Positions 1-6,979 of a stretch of DNA of 18,403 nucleotides are shown here, one piece after another. The notes under the pieces are model-generated. The model searched no databases. It was not told the DNA's origin and saw nothing but the letters and a program-made list of their open reading frames with translations. This DNA comes from DASPOF01 sp035626155. GTDB taxonomy: Bacteria > Desulfobacterota > Binatia > Binatales > Binataceae. How positions within the stretch are numbered: position 1 is the stretch's first letter; the number at the start of each line of letters is the position of its first letter. The DNA lies in NCBI GenBank assembly GCA_035626155.1, contig DASPOF010000099.1, positions 1-18,403 on the forward strand, given 5' to 3'. The translations under genes were made by a program, and so were the position numbers.

Positions 1-218
1 GTCGGCGTGGGCAGCGGCGGAGGCCCGCAACAGATCGCGATCGCTTCAAGCTGGAGTCCAGGCGTAGGCTTGCTGGCGGGGCACGCGCCGGGGATCCATT
101 TGCCCTCGCCATTGTACGCGCCGGAGCATCCGCTGCTTCCGCCGCAGCTCGCAACCATCGTTGCCGCCACGATCAGCAGGATCGGAGCGACCACCAGCCA
201 TCTGATCGACCGCAACAT
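1..218 (-). CDS. Small lipoprotein, C-terminus cut by the window edge
   Basis: Reading from ATG at 218 toward position 1 gives 72 codons without a stop, so the gene continues beyond the left edge. The N-terminus begins MLRSIRWLVVAPILL: a positive start, then a hydrophobic stretch to about residue 24, then the lipobox VASC with the acylated Cys at residue 25. This is the signature of a lipoprotein cleaved by signal peptidase II. The mature part starts GGSSGC, has a short W-x-P-G-A-C segment and ends in this window with a Cys-Cys pair followed by prolines. The ribosome site is weak (AAGG about 6 bases upstream). A TTGACA box lies just upstream. I recognise no family; function unknown. The lipoprotein call is fairly sure, the reading frame being supported by the lipobox. 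Confidence 0.6.
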   Translation of the reverse strand, partial: MLRSIRWLVVAPILLIVAATMVASCGGSSGCSGAYNGEGKWIPGACPASKPTPGLQLEAIAICCGPPPLPTP

Positions 219-228
219 CAAGCCTTGA

Positions 229-257
229 CCTATGACGGCACCTTCGCAGGCTGTCAA
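229..257 (-). promoter_or_regulatory. Possible sigma-70 promoter of the left-edge lipoprotein
   Basis: On the minus strand a perfect TTGACA (252-257) is followed after 17 bases by CATAGG (229-234), a 3 of 6 match to TATAAT. Transcription would start only a few bases before the ATG at 218, so the leader would be nearly absent. The -35 is good and the -10 is poor. Confidence 0.35.
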
Positions 258-396
258 GCTGCGGGAAGAAATTCGCACGGCTGCAAGCCCCGCATCCGTC
301 AGCGAATTGAGGCTCATATTTCCCGCGTACTTCGCGCGGCGCACCTTGCCCGCCAGATTGCCATCGGGAAATGCGGCTCGCTGGCCGATAGACGAT

Positions 397-448
397 GAGA
401 AAAAAAGAGCGGGCGCCCAGAGAGGGGGGGAACTCTCCGTCGCCCGCG
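397..448 (-). terminator. Rho-independent terminator, minus strand
   Basis: The stem GCGGGCG (409-415) pairs with CGCCCGC (441-447). It encloses a second stem GAGAG (420-424) with CTCTC (433-437). On the minus strand the outer stem is followed two bases later by seven T (positions 406 to 400). This is the classical intrinsic terminator form and it works only in the minus direction. No minus-strand gene lies just upstream of it, so it should end a non-coding transcript or act as an attenuator ahead of the lipoprotein at 218. Confidence 0.6.
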
Positions 449-540
449 TGTTCGTAGCGGCCGTCCGTTTTTGCTTCGGACGGTGACCCGGTTGGTGGGA
501 GGAGTTTCCAACCAGTGGGTGCGAGAGCCACTTTGCACCC
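397..540 (-). ncRNA. Candidate structured RNA: four tandem hairpins ending in a terminator
   Basis: Four hairpins follow one another with little between them. In minus-strand order they are 540-535/522-517 (GGGTGC with GCACCC), 513-508/495-490 (GGTTGG with CCAACC), 483-477/467-461 (CCGTCCG with CGGACGG, loop AAGCAAAAA) and the terminator stem 447-441/415-409 with its T-run. The first hairpin has a competing fold, CCACT 528-532 with AGTGG 514-518, as expected of a switch. No reading frame here resembles a protein. It does not match 4.5S RNA, 6S RNA, RNase P RNA, or the TPP, cobalamin or c-di-GMP-I riboswitches as I know them. It may be an independent small RNA or a leader of the lipoprotein gene. 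I see no convincing promoter upstream of 545, so the 5' end is a guess. Confidence 0.35.
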
Positions 541-651
541 ATATCTCTAGACGACGATGTTGCGGAAATATTCAGGGAAAGATTTGCCGATTGCGAACCG
601 GGCGGCCGGGGCGCTCATTTTTGCCTGCTACGGACCAACCCGATTCGTCCT

Positions 652-679
652 TTGCGTCCGGAACCTGCCCGGCTAGACT
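652..679 (+). promoter_or_regulatory. Weak candidate promoter of the aldo/keto reductase
   Basis: TTGCGT (652-657), a 16-base spacer and TAGACT (674-679) stand about 25 bases before the start codon at 704. The match to TTGACA/TATAAT is only 3 of 6 and 4 of 6, so this is tentative. Confidence 0.25.
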
Positions 680-703
680 CGTCCCCGGAGGAATAGGCGC
701 AAT

Positions 704-1711
704 ATGGAATATCGCCGACTGGGGGCCACGGGCCTTAAGGTTTCGGAGCTGAGTCTGGGCTGCATGACGTTCGGACGCGAGACCGATGAGGCTGAATCGC
801 GAAAGATCGTCGATAAGTTTATCGAGCAGGGCGGGAACTTCCTCGACACCGCCAACGTCTACGCCGCCGGCTCCTCGGAGGAAATTGTCGGCCGTGCCAT
901 CAAGGATCGCCGCCAGTCGCTCGTGATTGCGACCAAGGTCCGCTTCAATGCGAATCTCTTCATGAACAAGCCGGTGGGCCCGAACGATTTGGGCCTGTCG
1001 CGCGGACATATTATGGCCGAGGTCGAGCGAAGCCTGCGCAGGCTTCAGACCGATTATATCGACCTCTACCAGGTCCATTCCTGGGACTTCGAAACTCCGA
1101 TCGAGGAGACCATGCGCGCGCTGGACGATCTGGTCCACCAGGGCAAGGTGCGCTACATCGGGGCGTCAAACTTTACAGCGTGGCAGTTGATGAAGAGCCT
1201 GTGGGCCAGCGACAAGCATGGCTATGCCCGGTTCAATTCGCTCCAGCCGCAATACAGCCTGATCGCGCGTGAAATCGAGCGCGAAATTATGCCCGTGTGC
1301 CGCAACGAGGGTGTCGGCGTGATCCCCTACAGTCCCCTTGGCGGCGGGTTCCTCACCGGCAAGTATCGCTCCGGCCAGAAGCCGCCCGAAGATGGACGCC
1401 TGGCCAGAATGGATCAATGGGGGCGCCTGGCGAACGAACGCAACTATCGCGCGCTCGAAGCGGTCGAGCAGATTGCGCGCGAACGGGGCCGCTCGATCGG
1501 GCAGGTCGCGCTTGCGTGGGTCAATCAACAGCCGGGCGTCAGCTCAGTCATCTACGGCGCCCGGACGACCGAGCAAAATGATGAGAACCTGGCGGCGGTT
1601 GGGCTGAGACTCGAGGCGACGGAGTTGCAAGCGCTCGACAAGGTAAGTGCGCTTGCGCCGGAGTATCCGGGCGCGATGCAGGCGCGGCTGCCGGGTGCCC
1701 GCCGGGCATAA
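704..1711 (+). CDS. Aldo/keto reductase
   Basis: This 335-residue protein is a full-length NAD(P)H-dependent aldo/keto reductase, a cytosolic TIM-barrel enzyme that reduces aldehydes or ketones. It opens MEYRRLGATGLKVSELSLGC, the usual start of the YajO/YhdN-like branch. The family's catalytic tetrad is visible: Asp48 and Tyr53 in FLDTANVY, Lys78 in VIATKVR and His125 in LYQVHSWD. KVRYIGASN (148-156) and IPYSPLGGGFLTGKY (207-221) are further family blocks, the latter close to the cofactor site. A GGAGG lies 12 bases before ATG 704, a rather long spacing. The stop is only 9 bases from the stop of the convergent ABC permease, so the two transcripts must run into each other or share a Rho-dependent end. 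The substrate cannot be told from sequence. Confidence 0.93.
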   Translation: MEYRRLGATGLKVSELSLGCMTFGRETDEAESRKIVDKFIEQGGNFLDTANVYAAGSSEEIVGRAIKDRRQSLVIATKVRFNANLFMNKPVGPNDLGLSRGHIMAEVERSLRRLQTDYIDLYQVHSWDFETPIEETMRALDDLVHQGKVRYIGASNFTAWQLMKSLWASDKHGYARFNSLQPQYSLIAREIEREIMPVCRNEGVGVIPYSPLGGGFLTGKYRSGQKPPEDGRLARMDQWGRLANERNYRALEAVEQIARERGRSIGQVALAWVNQQPGVSSVIYGARTTEQNDENLAAVGLRLEATELQALDKVSALAPEYPGAMQARLPGARRA

Positions 1712-1720
1712 GGCCGCCGC

Positions 1721-2836
1721 TTACAGCGTGCGCTTAAAGGAGAGCCCGGCCAGCGTCATCATCACCAGCATGAAGATGAACAGGAATATGATGTCGCCGG
1801 TTACGGCGCTCAAGTCCGCTCCCTTGAACAGGATCGACTTGATCGCGCTCACCGAGTGCGCCTCGGGATTGTAGTGCGCGAACGCCTTGAGCCAGGGCGG
1901 GAAGCTCTCGATTGGATAAATCGCGCCGCTGGGGAAGAACAGGATCACGCTGAGGAAGCCCTGGACGGTTCCAACCAGGCGCGGGTGGCTCGCGCGGTTC
2001 ACGATCGAGAAGGTCATCGCGAGCAATCCGGTCGCGCTCAGCATTATGATCCCGACCAAGGTCAGGAACGCGGTCGGGCCGCCCTCGACGCGCCCCTGAG
2101 TGATCAGAAGCCCCAGGCAGAGCACCACGACGCCGATCGTAGTCGTGACGGCGATCCCGGCGGCAAGGAATCCGCCCGCGATCTCGAAGCGCGAAAGCGG
2201 GGTGACGAGGTAGCCCTCCGTCACGCCCATGAACTTGTCCATCACGAAGTTGAACCCGCACGACATCATCGAGCCCATGAACAACGCCATCACGATTACG
2301 CCCGGGATCAGCGACCGGTCATAATCGACGTACGGGTAGAGCCAGCTCGGCCGCAGGGTGATCTCGTTCAACTTCGGCTCGCGTGCGGTTACGAAGCTCA
2401 CCCCGACCGTGGCCGCGGCGCTCTGCAAAGTCTCCTCCAGGGTGCTCGCGCTAACGGTGTCGACGTTGTCGGTGAAGAGCCCGATCTCGGCGATCCGTCC
2501 TTCGGCAACCGCGTGGCTGAAATTGGGCGGGATGACGATGGCGCCCTTATAAATTCCATTGCGGACCAGTACGACCGCGCGTCCCGGGTCGGCGATGAAT
2601 GTGAGATCGAGGGTCTTGGGGCCCGCCGCAAGCGCTTGCAACTGCTGAACCATCCGCCGCGCGTAAAGCCCGTGATCCTGCGCGACCACGGCGACGGGCA
2701 GATGCTTGAGCTGGCCCTGGAATGAATTGCCGATGATCACGAGATAGAGGATGGGCATGAAAGTCGCCATGATCAGCGTCAAGGGATTGCGCATGAGCCT
2801 CTTGAGCTCGCGCCGGGTTATGGCCCACAGCTTCAT
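1721..2836 (-). CDS. ABC-2 type efflux permease
   Basis: This 371-residue inner-membrane permease of the ABC-2 superfamily resembles the YhhJ/YbhS/YbhR group. A cytoplasmic N-terminus (MKLWAITRRELKRLMRNPLT) leads into the first membrane segment at about residues 19-36. A large periplasmic domain to about residue 175 follows, then five hydrophobic segments, including the LIPGVIVMALFMGSMM block and a final FIFMLVMMTLAGLSF near the C-terminus. FPSGAIYPIESFPPWLKAFAHYNP is the conserved loop typical of the family. It is the last gene of the TetR-HlyD-ATPase-permease operon, 19 bases after the ATPase stop. It should form the membrane channel with the ATPase at 2856-3866. YbhR/YbhS-type loci have two permeases; only one is here, so a homodimer is likely (inference). 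Confidence 0.92.
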   Translation of the reverse strand: MKLWAITRRELKRLMRNPLTLIMATFMPILYLVIIGNSFQGQLKHLPVAVVAQDHGLYARRMVQQLQALAAGPKTLDLTFIADPGRAVVLVRNGIYKGAIVIPPNFSHAVAEGRIAEIGLFTDNVDTVSASTLEETLQSAAATVGVSFVTAREPKLNEITLRPSWLYPYVDYDRSLIPGVIVMALFMGSMMSCGFNFVMDKFMGVTEGYLVTPLSRFEIAGGFLAAGIAVTTTIGVVVLCLGLLITQGRVEGGPTAFLTLVGIIMLSATGLLAMTFSIVNRASHPRLVGTVQGFLSVILFFPSGAIYPIESFPPWLKAFAHYNPEAHSVSAIKSILFKGADLSAVTGDIIFLFIFMLVMMTLAGLSFKRTL

Positions 2837-2855
2837 GGCTGATTGATTCCCCGGC

Positions 2856-3866
2856 TCAAGTTCTCCTCGTCGGCAAGCCCGCGCCGATCAGGAAGCTCAC
2901 CTTCTGCGCCGGCTCATCGCGCAGCGAGCGGCCGGTGAACCGGATGAACACGTCCTCGAGCGAGAGCCGCTGGACGCTGATCGCGCCGACCCTGGCGCCG
3001 ATCTCCTCGAGCGCCGCGATTATCTTCGGCACCTGATGCGGACCGTCGTCGGTCGAAAGCGTCAGCCGGCCGTTCCCATTCGAGGTGACGTCGCGGATAA
3101 ACGGTTCGGCGCGAAGCCGCTCGGCGGCGCGCTCGGACTCACCCAGGATTTCCACCTCGATGCGATCCGATCCCTCGACCGTGGACTTGAGTCCCTGCGG
3201 ACTGTCCAGCGCGGCGATCTTGCCGCGGTCCACGATCGCGATGCGGTCGCATAGCTGCTCGGCCTCATCCATGTAATGGGTGGTCAGCGAGATGGTGATG
3301 TCGCTTTCCTTGCGCAGAGTTTCGAGCAGGTCCCACACCGCGTGCCGGCTTTGCGGATCCAGTCCGATCGTCGGCTCATCGAGGAACAGGACCTCGGGCG
3401 AATGGATGAGTCCGCGCGCGATCTCCAGGCGCCGGCGCATCCCGCCCGAATAGGTGGCGACCAGATCGTGCGCGCGCCCGCTCAGGCCGACCATCTTGAG
3501 CAGGCGATCGGCGCGCTCGCGCCGGATTCTGCGCGGCACCCCGTAGAACGACCCGTAGACGTCGATGTTTTCCCAGCCGGTCAGATCGAGATCGGAAGTG
3601 AGCGCCTGCGGGATCACGCCGATGCGGCCGCGCACCCGGCGCGGATGACGCACGATATCCTCGCCGGCGACCAGCGCGCTGCCTCCGGTCGGCGGCACCA
3701 GAGTCGTGAGCATCCTGACGATCGTGGTCTTGCCGGCGCCGTTGGGACCGAGCAGCCCGAACACTTCGCCGCGCCGCACCTCGAAGCTTACGCCGTCGAC
3801 TGCGGTGAAATCGCCGAAGCGCTTAATAAGGCCCTTGACGGTTATTGCTGGTGAGCCGTGTTCCAT
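2856..3866 (-). CDS. ABC transporter ATP-binding protein, DrrA/YbhF-like
   Basis: The 336-residue cytosolic ATPase energises the neighbouring permease. All nucleotide-binding elements are intact: Walker A GPNGAGKT (40-47), Q-loop Gln87 (VIPQ), signature YSGGM (139-143), Walker B VLFLDEP (159-165) and the switch His197 in TTHYMDEAEQ. The C-terminal part, about residues 225-315, contains LSLEDVFIRFTGRSLRDE, the typical tail of DrrA-like drug and export ATPases. There is a single ATPase module, whereas E. coli YbhF has two in tandem. The gene overlaps the end of the adaptor gene by 44 bases, so translation of the two is probably coupled. The start at 3866 is the first ATG giving the family-typical N-terminus (ITVKGLIKRFGD). 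The exported substrate is unknown. Confidence 0.95.
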   Translation of the reverse strand: MEHGSPAITVKGLIKRFGDFTAVDGVSFEVRRGEVFGLLGPNGAGKTTIVRMLTTLVPPTGGSALVAGEDIVRHPRRVRGRIGVIPQALTSDLDLTGWENIDVYGSFYGVPRRIRRERADRLLKMVGLSGRAHDLVATYSGGMRRRLEIARGLIHSPEVLFLDEPTIGLDPQSRHAVWDLLETLRKESDITISLTTHYMDEAEQLCDRIAIVDRGKIAALDSPQGLKSTVEGSDRIEVEILGESERAAERLRAEPFIRDVTSNGNGRLTLSTDDGPHQVPKIIAALEEIGARVGAISVQRLSLEDVFIRFTGRSLRDEPAQKVSFLIGAGLPTRRT

Positions 3867-4710
3867 CGCGCCGGAGAAAAGTGACTTCCGCGGTCATCCC
3901 GGGCTTGAGCTCGTCGGTGGCCTGGAGCACTCGCACTTTGACATAGAAGGTCCGGATGTCCTGGCGTCCGCGCCGCACGTCGTGCTCGGTGGCGAACTGG
4001 CCCTCCTGTCCGATCGCCATCACGCGGCCGCTCAGCACCAGCGGGGGACTGGTCGGGAGGCGCACCTGTGCGGGTTTGCCGACATATATTGCGCCGAGGT
4101 CGGTCTCCTCCAGGTCAACCCGCGCCCAGATTGTCGAGAGATCGTCGACGGTGAGAATCGGAGTCCCGGGGATGACCCATTCGCCGACTTCGAGCGCCTT
4201 GTTCACAATCACGCCGTCGACCGGCGATATAATCTTCGTGTCCCGCAATTGATCGGAATAAAAGCGCATGTTGGCCTGTGCGCTCAGAACGGCCGCCTCG
4301 TAATCCTGCACCGCGGTCATCGCGTCGTCGCGCTGCTTGGCCGAGATCACGCTCGCCGTGAACAGCTCGCGGTCGCGTTCGAGGTCGCGCCGCGCCTGCG
4401 CGAGGTCGGCGATCGCGTGGGCGAGGTCGGCCTTCGCTTTCCCGAGCTGATTGCGGATGTCGATGTCCTCAATCTGGCAGACCAGTTCGCCGCGCTTGAC
4501 CGTGTCGCCCTCGAGAACTTTGAGCCAGGTGATTCTTCCGCCGATGCGGCTCGTGATGTTGACCTCGGGCGCCTCGACCATTCCGACGACCTGGATCTGC
4601 TCCGTGTCGACCGGCGGCCAGAGGTAATGTTCGCCGAAATAGTAGAAGCCTCCCGCCAACGCTCCAAGTACTGCGAGCGTGAGCAGTCGGCGGATAATTT
4701 TGCGAATCAT
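3823..4710 (-). CDS. HlyD/EmrA-type membrane fusion adaptor
   Basis: This 295-residue periplasmic adaptor has an N-terminal membrane anchor at about residues 8-27. VEAPEVNITSRIGGRITWLKVLEGDTVKRGELVCQIED contains the first half of the lipoyl-like domain. A charged alpha-helical hairpin of about residues 88-155, rich in Ala, Glu, Asp and Arg, would contact an outer membrane factor. The second lipoyl half follows (SPVDGVIVNKALEVGEWVIPGTPILTV), then a beta-barrel ending at KPGMTAEVTFLRR. The start ATG overlaps the TetR stop in an ATGA (4707-4710), the hallmark of translational coupling. Together with the ATPase and permease it makes a YbhG/EmrA-style tripartite exporter. The TolC-like gene at 12105-13988 could supply the outer membrane partner, but it is not adjacent and this is only inference. 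Confidence 0.93.
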   Translation of the reverse strand: MIRKIIRRLLTLAVLGALAGGFYYFGEHYLWPPVDTEQIQVVGMVEAPEVNITSRIGGRITWLKVLEGDTVKRGELVCQIEDIDIRNQLGKAKADLAHAIADLAQARRDLERDRELFTASVISAKQRDDAMTAVQDYEAAVLSAQANMRFYSDQLRDTKIISPVDGVIVNKALEVGEWVIPGTPILTVDDLSTIWARVDLEETDLGAIYVGKPAQVRLPTSPPLVLSGRVMAIGQEGQFATEHDVRRGRQDIRTFYVKVRVLQATDELKPGMTAEVTFLRRDGTRLTSNNRQGPY

Positions 4711-5366
4711 GAAACGCTAACGGCCTTTCGGGTGCGGGCGCGGCAGGCGCGGATCGCCCTGATGACGAATTCGCCGAACTCGTGGCTGAGCTCGGAAACG
4801 GGACGGTTGCCGTCATGATAGAGCAGGACATTGCGCAGGCCGCCGACGATCGCCAGCGCCACCAGCCGAGGGTCGCCCGGGCGGAACTCGCCGGCGCGCA
4901 TCCCGCCCTCGATCTGTGAAACGATGAACTGGCGGCCGCGGTCGCGCCAACCCTGGAGCACGCGGTTTCGAGCCTGCGCCAGCCTGGGTTCCTCGGTTGC
5001 GATGAGGCGCAGAAGGTCGCGGTTCTGATCGTAGAATTCGATCGTCATCCCGATCACCCGGCGCACGCGCTCGCGAAAGGTGGCGGTGGCATCGGCGCCT
5101 GACTGGTACCTGTTGGCGACCGCATCCAGGCCGTCGTTCAGAATTCCAAGATAAAGATCCTCCTTGGATTGGAAGTAGAGATAGAGCGTACCCTTCGCGA
5201 CGCCGGCGGCCTGCGCGACGTGGTCCATCGTGACGGCCTGGTACGGCTGTTGCGCAAAGAGCCTGAGTCCGGCCTGCAGAATCCGTTCGCGCTTGGAGCC
5301 TGGGCGGCCGTTGGCCGGCACAGGAGCGGGCCGTATCGCTGAGCGAGCTGGGCTGTTCTGCTTCAT
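4707..5366 (-). CDS. TetR-family repressor of the efflux operon
   Basis: This 219-residue regulator has a basic N-terminal extension of about 25 residues. A TetR helix-turn-helix domain follows (KRERILQAGLRLFAQQPYQAVTMDHVAQAAGVAKGTLYLYF, about residues 25-65), where VAKGTLYLYF is the recognition helix with the canonical G-T-LY-YF. The C-terminal 150 residues are the variable ligand-binding and dimerisation domain. It is the first gene of the operon and overlaps the adaptor gene by four bases. An inverted repeat covers its own promoter five bases before the ATG, so auto-repression with release by a transported compound is the natural model (inference from family behaviour). The leader is very short and lacks a clear ribosome site. 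Confidence 0.93.
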   Translation of the reverse strand: MKQNSPARSAIRPAPVPANGRPGSKRERILQAGLRLFAQQPYQAVTMDHVAQAAGVAKGTLYLYFQSKEDLYLGILNDGLDAVANRYQSGADATATFRERVRRVIGMTIEFYDQNRDLLRLIATEEPRLAQARNRVLQGWRDRGRQFIVSQIEGGMRAGEFRPGDPRLVALAIVGGLRNVLLYHDGNRPVSELSHEFGEFVIRAIRACRARTRKAVSVS

Positions 5367-5370
5367 ATAC

Positions 5371-5384
5371 TGACTGGTCAGTCA
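5371..5384. promoter_or_regulatory. TetR operator: 14-bp inverted repeat
   Basis: TGACTG-GT-CAGTCA has perfect 6-base arms about a 2-base centre. It lies between the -10 box and the start codon of the TetR gene and touches the -10. Near-palindromes of this form are typical TetR-family sites, and binding here would block transcription of the whole efflux operon. Confidence 0.65.
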
Positions 5385-5415
5385 TATTATTCGATCGATC
5401 GCCCCGACAAGTCAA
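5384..5415 (-). promoter_or_regulatory. Promoter of the TetR-HlyD-ABC operon
   Basis: On the minus strand TTGACT (5410-5415) is followed after 18 bases by AATAAT (5386-5391), or after 20 bases by TAATAT (5384-5389). Either -10 would start transcription about 10 bases before ATG 5366, so the mRNA has almost no leader. The -10 abuts the inverted repeat at 5371-5384. Confidence 0.5.
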
Positions 5416-5844
5416 ATGAGGTTCGTGGCGCGCTTCAGCCAAAAATGGCCGCCGACAATCGGTGTGCGCTGGCGCGGGCCTAGGCATCTATGGCGGATGG
5501 CGCCAGCCTGTCGGCGCTGGATGAGGTCAATTACCCCGCTGGCAAGCCTCGGTGCTTTGGCGGGTACAGACCGATTTCCGCCCGGCTTCCGGGCTTGTCT
5601 CTTCCAGCGTGTTAAAAATTACCGTGGCATCAAGCTTGCGTCGATAACTAAACGCAGAGAAGTTCTGCGGATTTGTGACTTAGGTGCAACAATTTCGAGC
5701 GATTTGGGTAGCCATCGGTAGCAGCGGAGCAAAATGGAGTTGCGCGGATGCTACGCGCGTTCGGTTTACTCCTGGCACAGACGGCTGACGCGTGGCGAGA
5801 GCCAGGTCATCGAAACCGATCAACGCTCAGGCGGAGGAATGGAA
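5416..5844. other. Gene-free stretch with three hairpins ahead of the Flp pilin
   Basis: No convincing coding frame lies here. Hairpins can be drawn at 5532-5566 (TACCC-C-GC with GCGGGTA, one bulge), 5580-5594 (GCCCGG-CTT-CCGGGC) and 5653-5669 (CGCAGA-GAAGT-TCTGCG). The hexamer GGTAGC occurs twice at about 5708-5721. The stretch may be a structured leader of the pilin mRNA. It does not match a c-di-GMP riboswitch consensus that I could recognise, and I found no clear promoter. Confidence 0.3.
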
Positions 5845-6015
5845 ATGGATCTGATCACCAAACTGTACATCCGGATTCGCGAGGGGAGCCGCGGTCAGAC
5901 GATGACCGAGTACGCGCTGATCCTGGCGGCGGTAGGCGTCGTTGTGGTTGCCGGGTACAGGACGATGGGCAGCACGATCACTACGCTGCTCACCTCGGTC
6001 GATTCGCAGCTCTAG
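5845..6015 (+). CDS. Flp/Fap-type type IVb pilin (orphan)
   Basis: This 56-residue prepilin has a charged leader MDLITKLYIRIREGSRG, a prepilin-peptidase site between Gly17 and Gln18, and a mature part starting QTMTEYALILAAVGVVVVAGY. Glu at +5 and Tyr at +6 of the mature chain are the Flp hallmark; the hydrophobic stretch is both membrane anchor and filament core. The mature chain is only 39 residues, normal for Flp pilins. I chose ATG 5845 because GGAGG at 5833-5837 is 7 bases away; ATG 5839 in the same frame would be too close. Longer in-frame extensions to 5734 lack the leader form. No tad/cpa assembly genes or prepilin peptidase are in the window, so export must rely on genes elsewhere. 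Confidence 0.88.
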   Translation: MDLITKLYIRIREGSRGQTMTEYALILAAVGVVVVAGYRTMGSTITTLLTSVDSQL

Positions 6016-6055
6016 CACAAACGCAGCGTGCCCGGACTAGTGGGTACGAGATATC

Positions 6056-6095
6056 CCTTCGGCGTGGGCGCAGTAATATGCGTCCGCGCCGAAGG
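6056..6095 (+). terminator. 17-bp hairpin downstream of the pilin gene
   Basis: Positions 6056-6072 pair with 6079-6095 over 17 base pairs, including two G-T pairs, around the 6-base loop GTAATA. The hairpin starts 40 bases after the pilin stop. There is no T-run on either strand, so it is not a classical intrinsic terminator. It may stabilise the 3' end of a short abundant pilin mRNA. Confidence 0.5.
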
Positions 6096-6243
6096 CTCGT
6101 GATCGCGAGAGCGACGAGTCTTAATCGAATGGTCTCAAGAAACTCAGGTCAGCAGGAAACGCACACGCTGGCCGAGAACGTTGCGGCTTCAGCGCGGCCG
6201 GTGTTTGCGCCGGCGTCGCTCGGCCGCAAGCAGGTGCCGTAAG

Positions 6244-6909
6244 ATGCCGATGTGGTCAATCATCATCGGTTTGCCTGCCGTCCTGTTCGTTATCGGAGCG
6301 GGCATATTAGTGATCGCGGACCGGCCGGTCATGGTGGCGCAGGCCTCCCTGGCCTGGCTGATTGCAGCAGCGATTCCGGTGGTCGGTTATTGGTACTACC
6401 CCGCCGCATTCGATCCTGTAATCGATGCGTTGCCGTGGCTGCGCGACTGGCTTGATTGGCCGCCCGCGCTGATCGCTGGATTCTGCGCGATGGTTGCCTT
6501 TGGCAACGTTTTGTACTTCTGGTACGAAAAACCGGCCCCCTTCCGGCGATCCTCGGCGCCGATCCAGCCATTCCGCCCGACCGTGCTGGGCGAGGTGGTA
6601 GCGGACGCGGATAGCGCGGCGGACGGACCGGTTCCGGATTACGCTGATGCTGATCAGGAGACGCTCGTCTACACCGTCGGCGCCGCAGCCCCCATCCCAG
6701 GCAGCCGCAGGCATGGTGGCGAGACGACCTGGAGGCAAATGCTGTCGGACGCGAATCTGAGAAGTGCGCTCAGAATTACGGCCGCGGAATACCAGCTTCT
6801 CTATAAGGCCTCATTGATGGGCAAAGCGCAGGGACCGGAAGATCTGCGCCTGGCGCTGGATGCGATTCGGAAGGTGCGATCGCGCCAGAGTGATTCCACC
6901 GACAACTGA
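6244..6909 (+). CDS. Unknown membrane protein with a soluble C-terminal half
   Basis: From ATG 6244 the protein has 221 residues. The first 100 hold three hydrophobic segments: about residues 4-24 (IIIGLPAVLFVIGAGILVIA), 30-50 (with an aromatic WYYP end) and 76-92 (ALIAGFCAMVAFGNVLYFWY). The second half is soluble: a Pro/Asp-rich linker, then a helical end containing WRQMLSDANLRSALRITAAEYQLLYKASLMGKAQGPEDLRLALDAIRKVRS. The ribosome site is weak; the same frame is open upstream to 6181, but that extension is Arg-rich and looks untranslated. I recognise no family. The gene lies 228 bases after the Flp pilin on the same strand and might be transcribed with it, though the strong hairpin between them argues for separation. 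Confidence 0.55.
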   Translation: MPMWSIIIGLPAVLFVIGAGILVIADRPVMVAQASLAWLIAAAIPVVGYWYYPAAFDPVIDALPWLRDWLDWPPALIAGFCAMVAFGNVLYFWYEKPAPFRRSSAPIQPFRPTVLGEVVADADSAADGPVPDYADADQETLVYTVGAAAPIPGSRRHGGETTWRQMLSDANLRSALRITAAEYQLLYKASLMGKAQGPEDLRLALDAIRKVRSRQSDSTDN

Positions 6910-6979
6910 CGCCATCCCGGTTTATTGTCCGGAACGCAGGCTCACCCGGTTCCGCCGCGCCGACGGCGCTCGGACGAGG

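Noticed and set aside
3276..4818. Long plus-strand open frames opposite the ABC ATPase and adaptor
   Set aside because: The opposite strand carries complete family-typical proteins; the plus-strand translations show no domain and no ribosome site.
5416..5721. 101-residue plus-strand open frame upstream of the pilin
   Set aside because: It lacks a ribosome site, has a Trp/Arg-rich composition without any domain, and starts next to the -35 box of the opposite TetR promoter.
5600..5740. Possible c-di-GMP-I riboswitch before the pilin, from GGTAGCC/GGTAGC words
   Set aside because: The invariant GGGACGCAAAGCC-like core and the GGCAAACC segment are not present on either strand.
5774..5790. Possible sigma-54 promoter (TGGCAC...GC) before the Flp pilin
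   Set aside because: The GG to GC distance is 8 bases, not the 10 needed, and the downstream TTGCA is absent.
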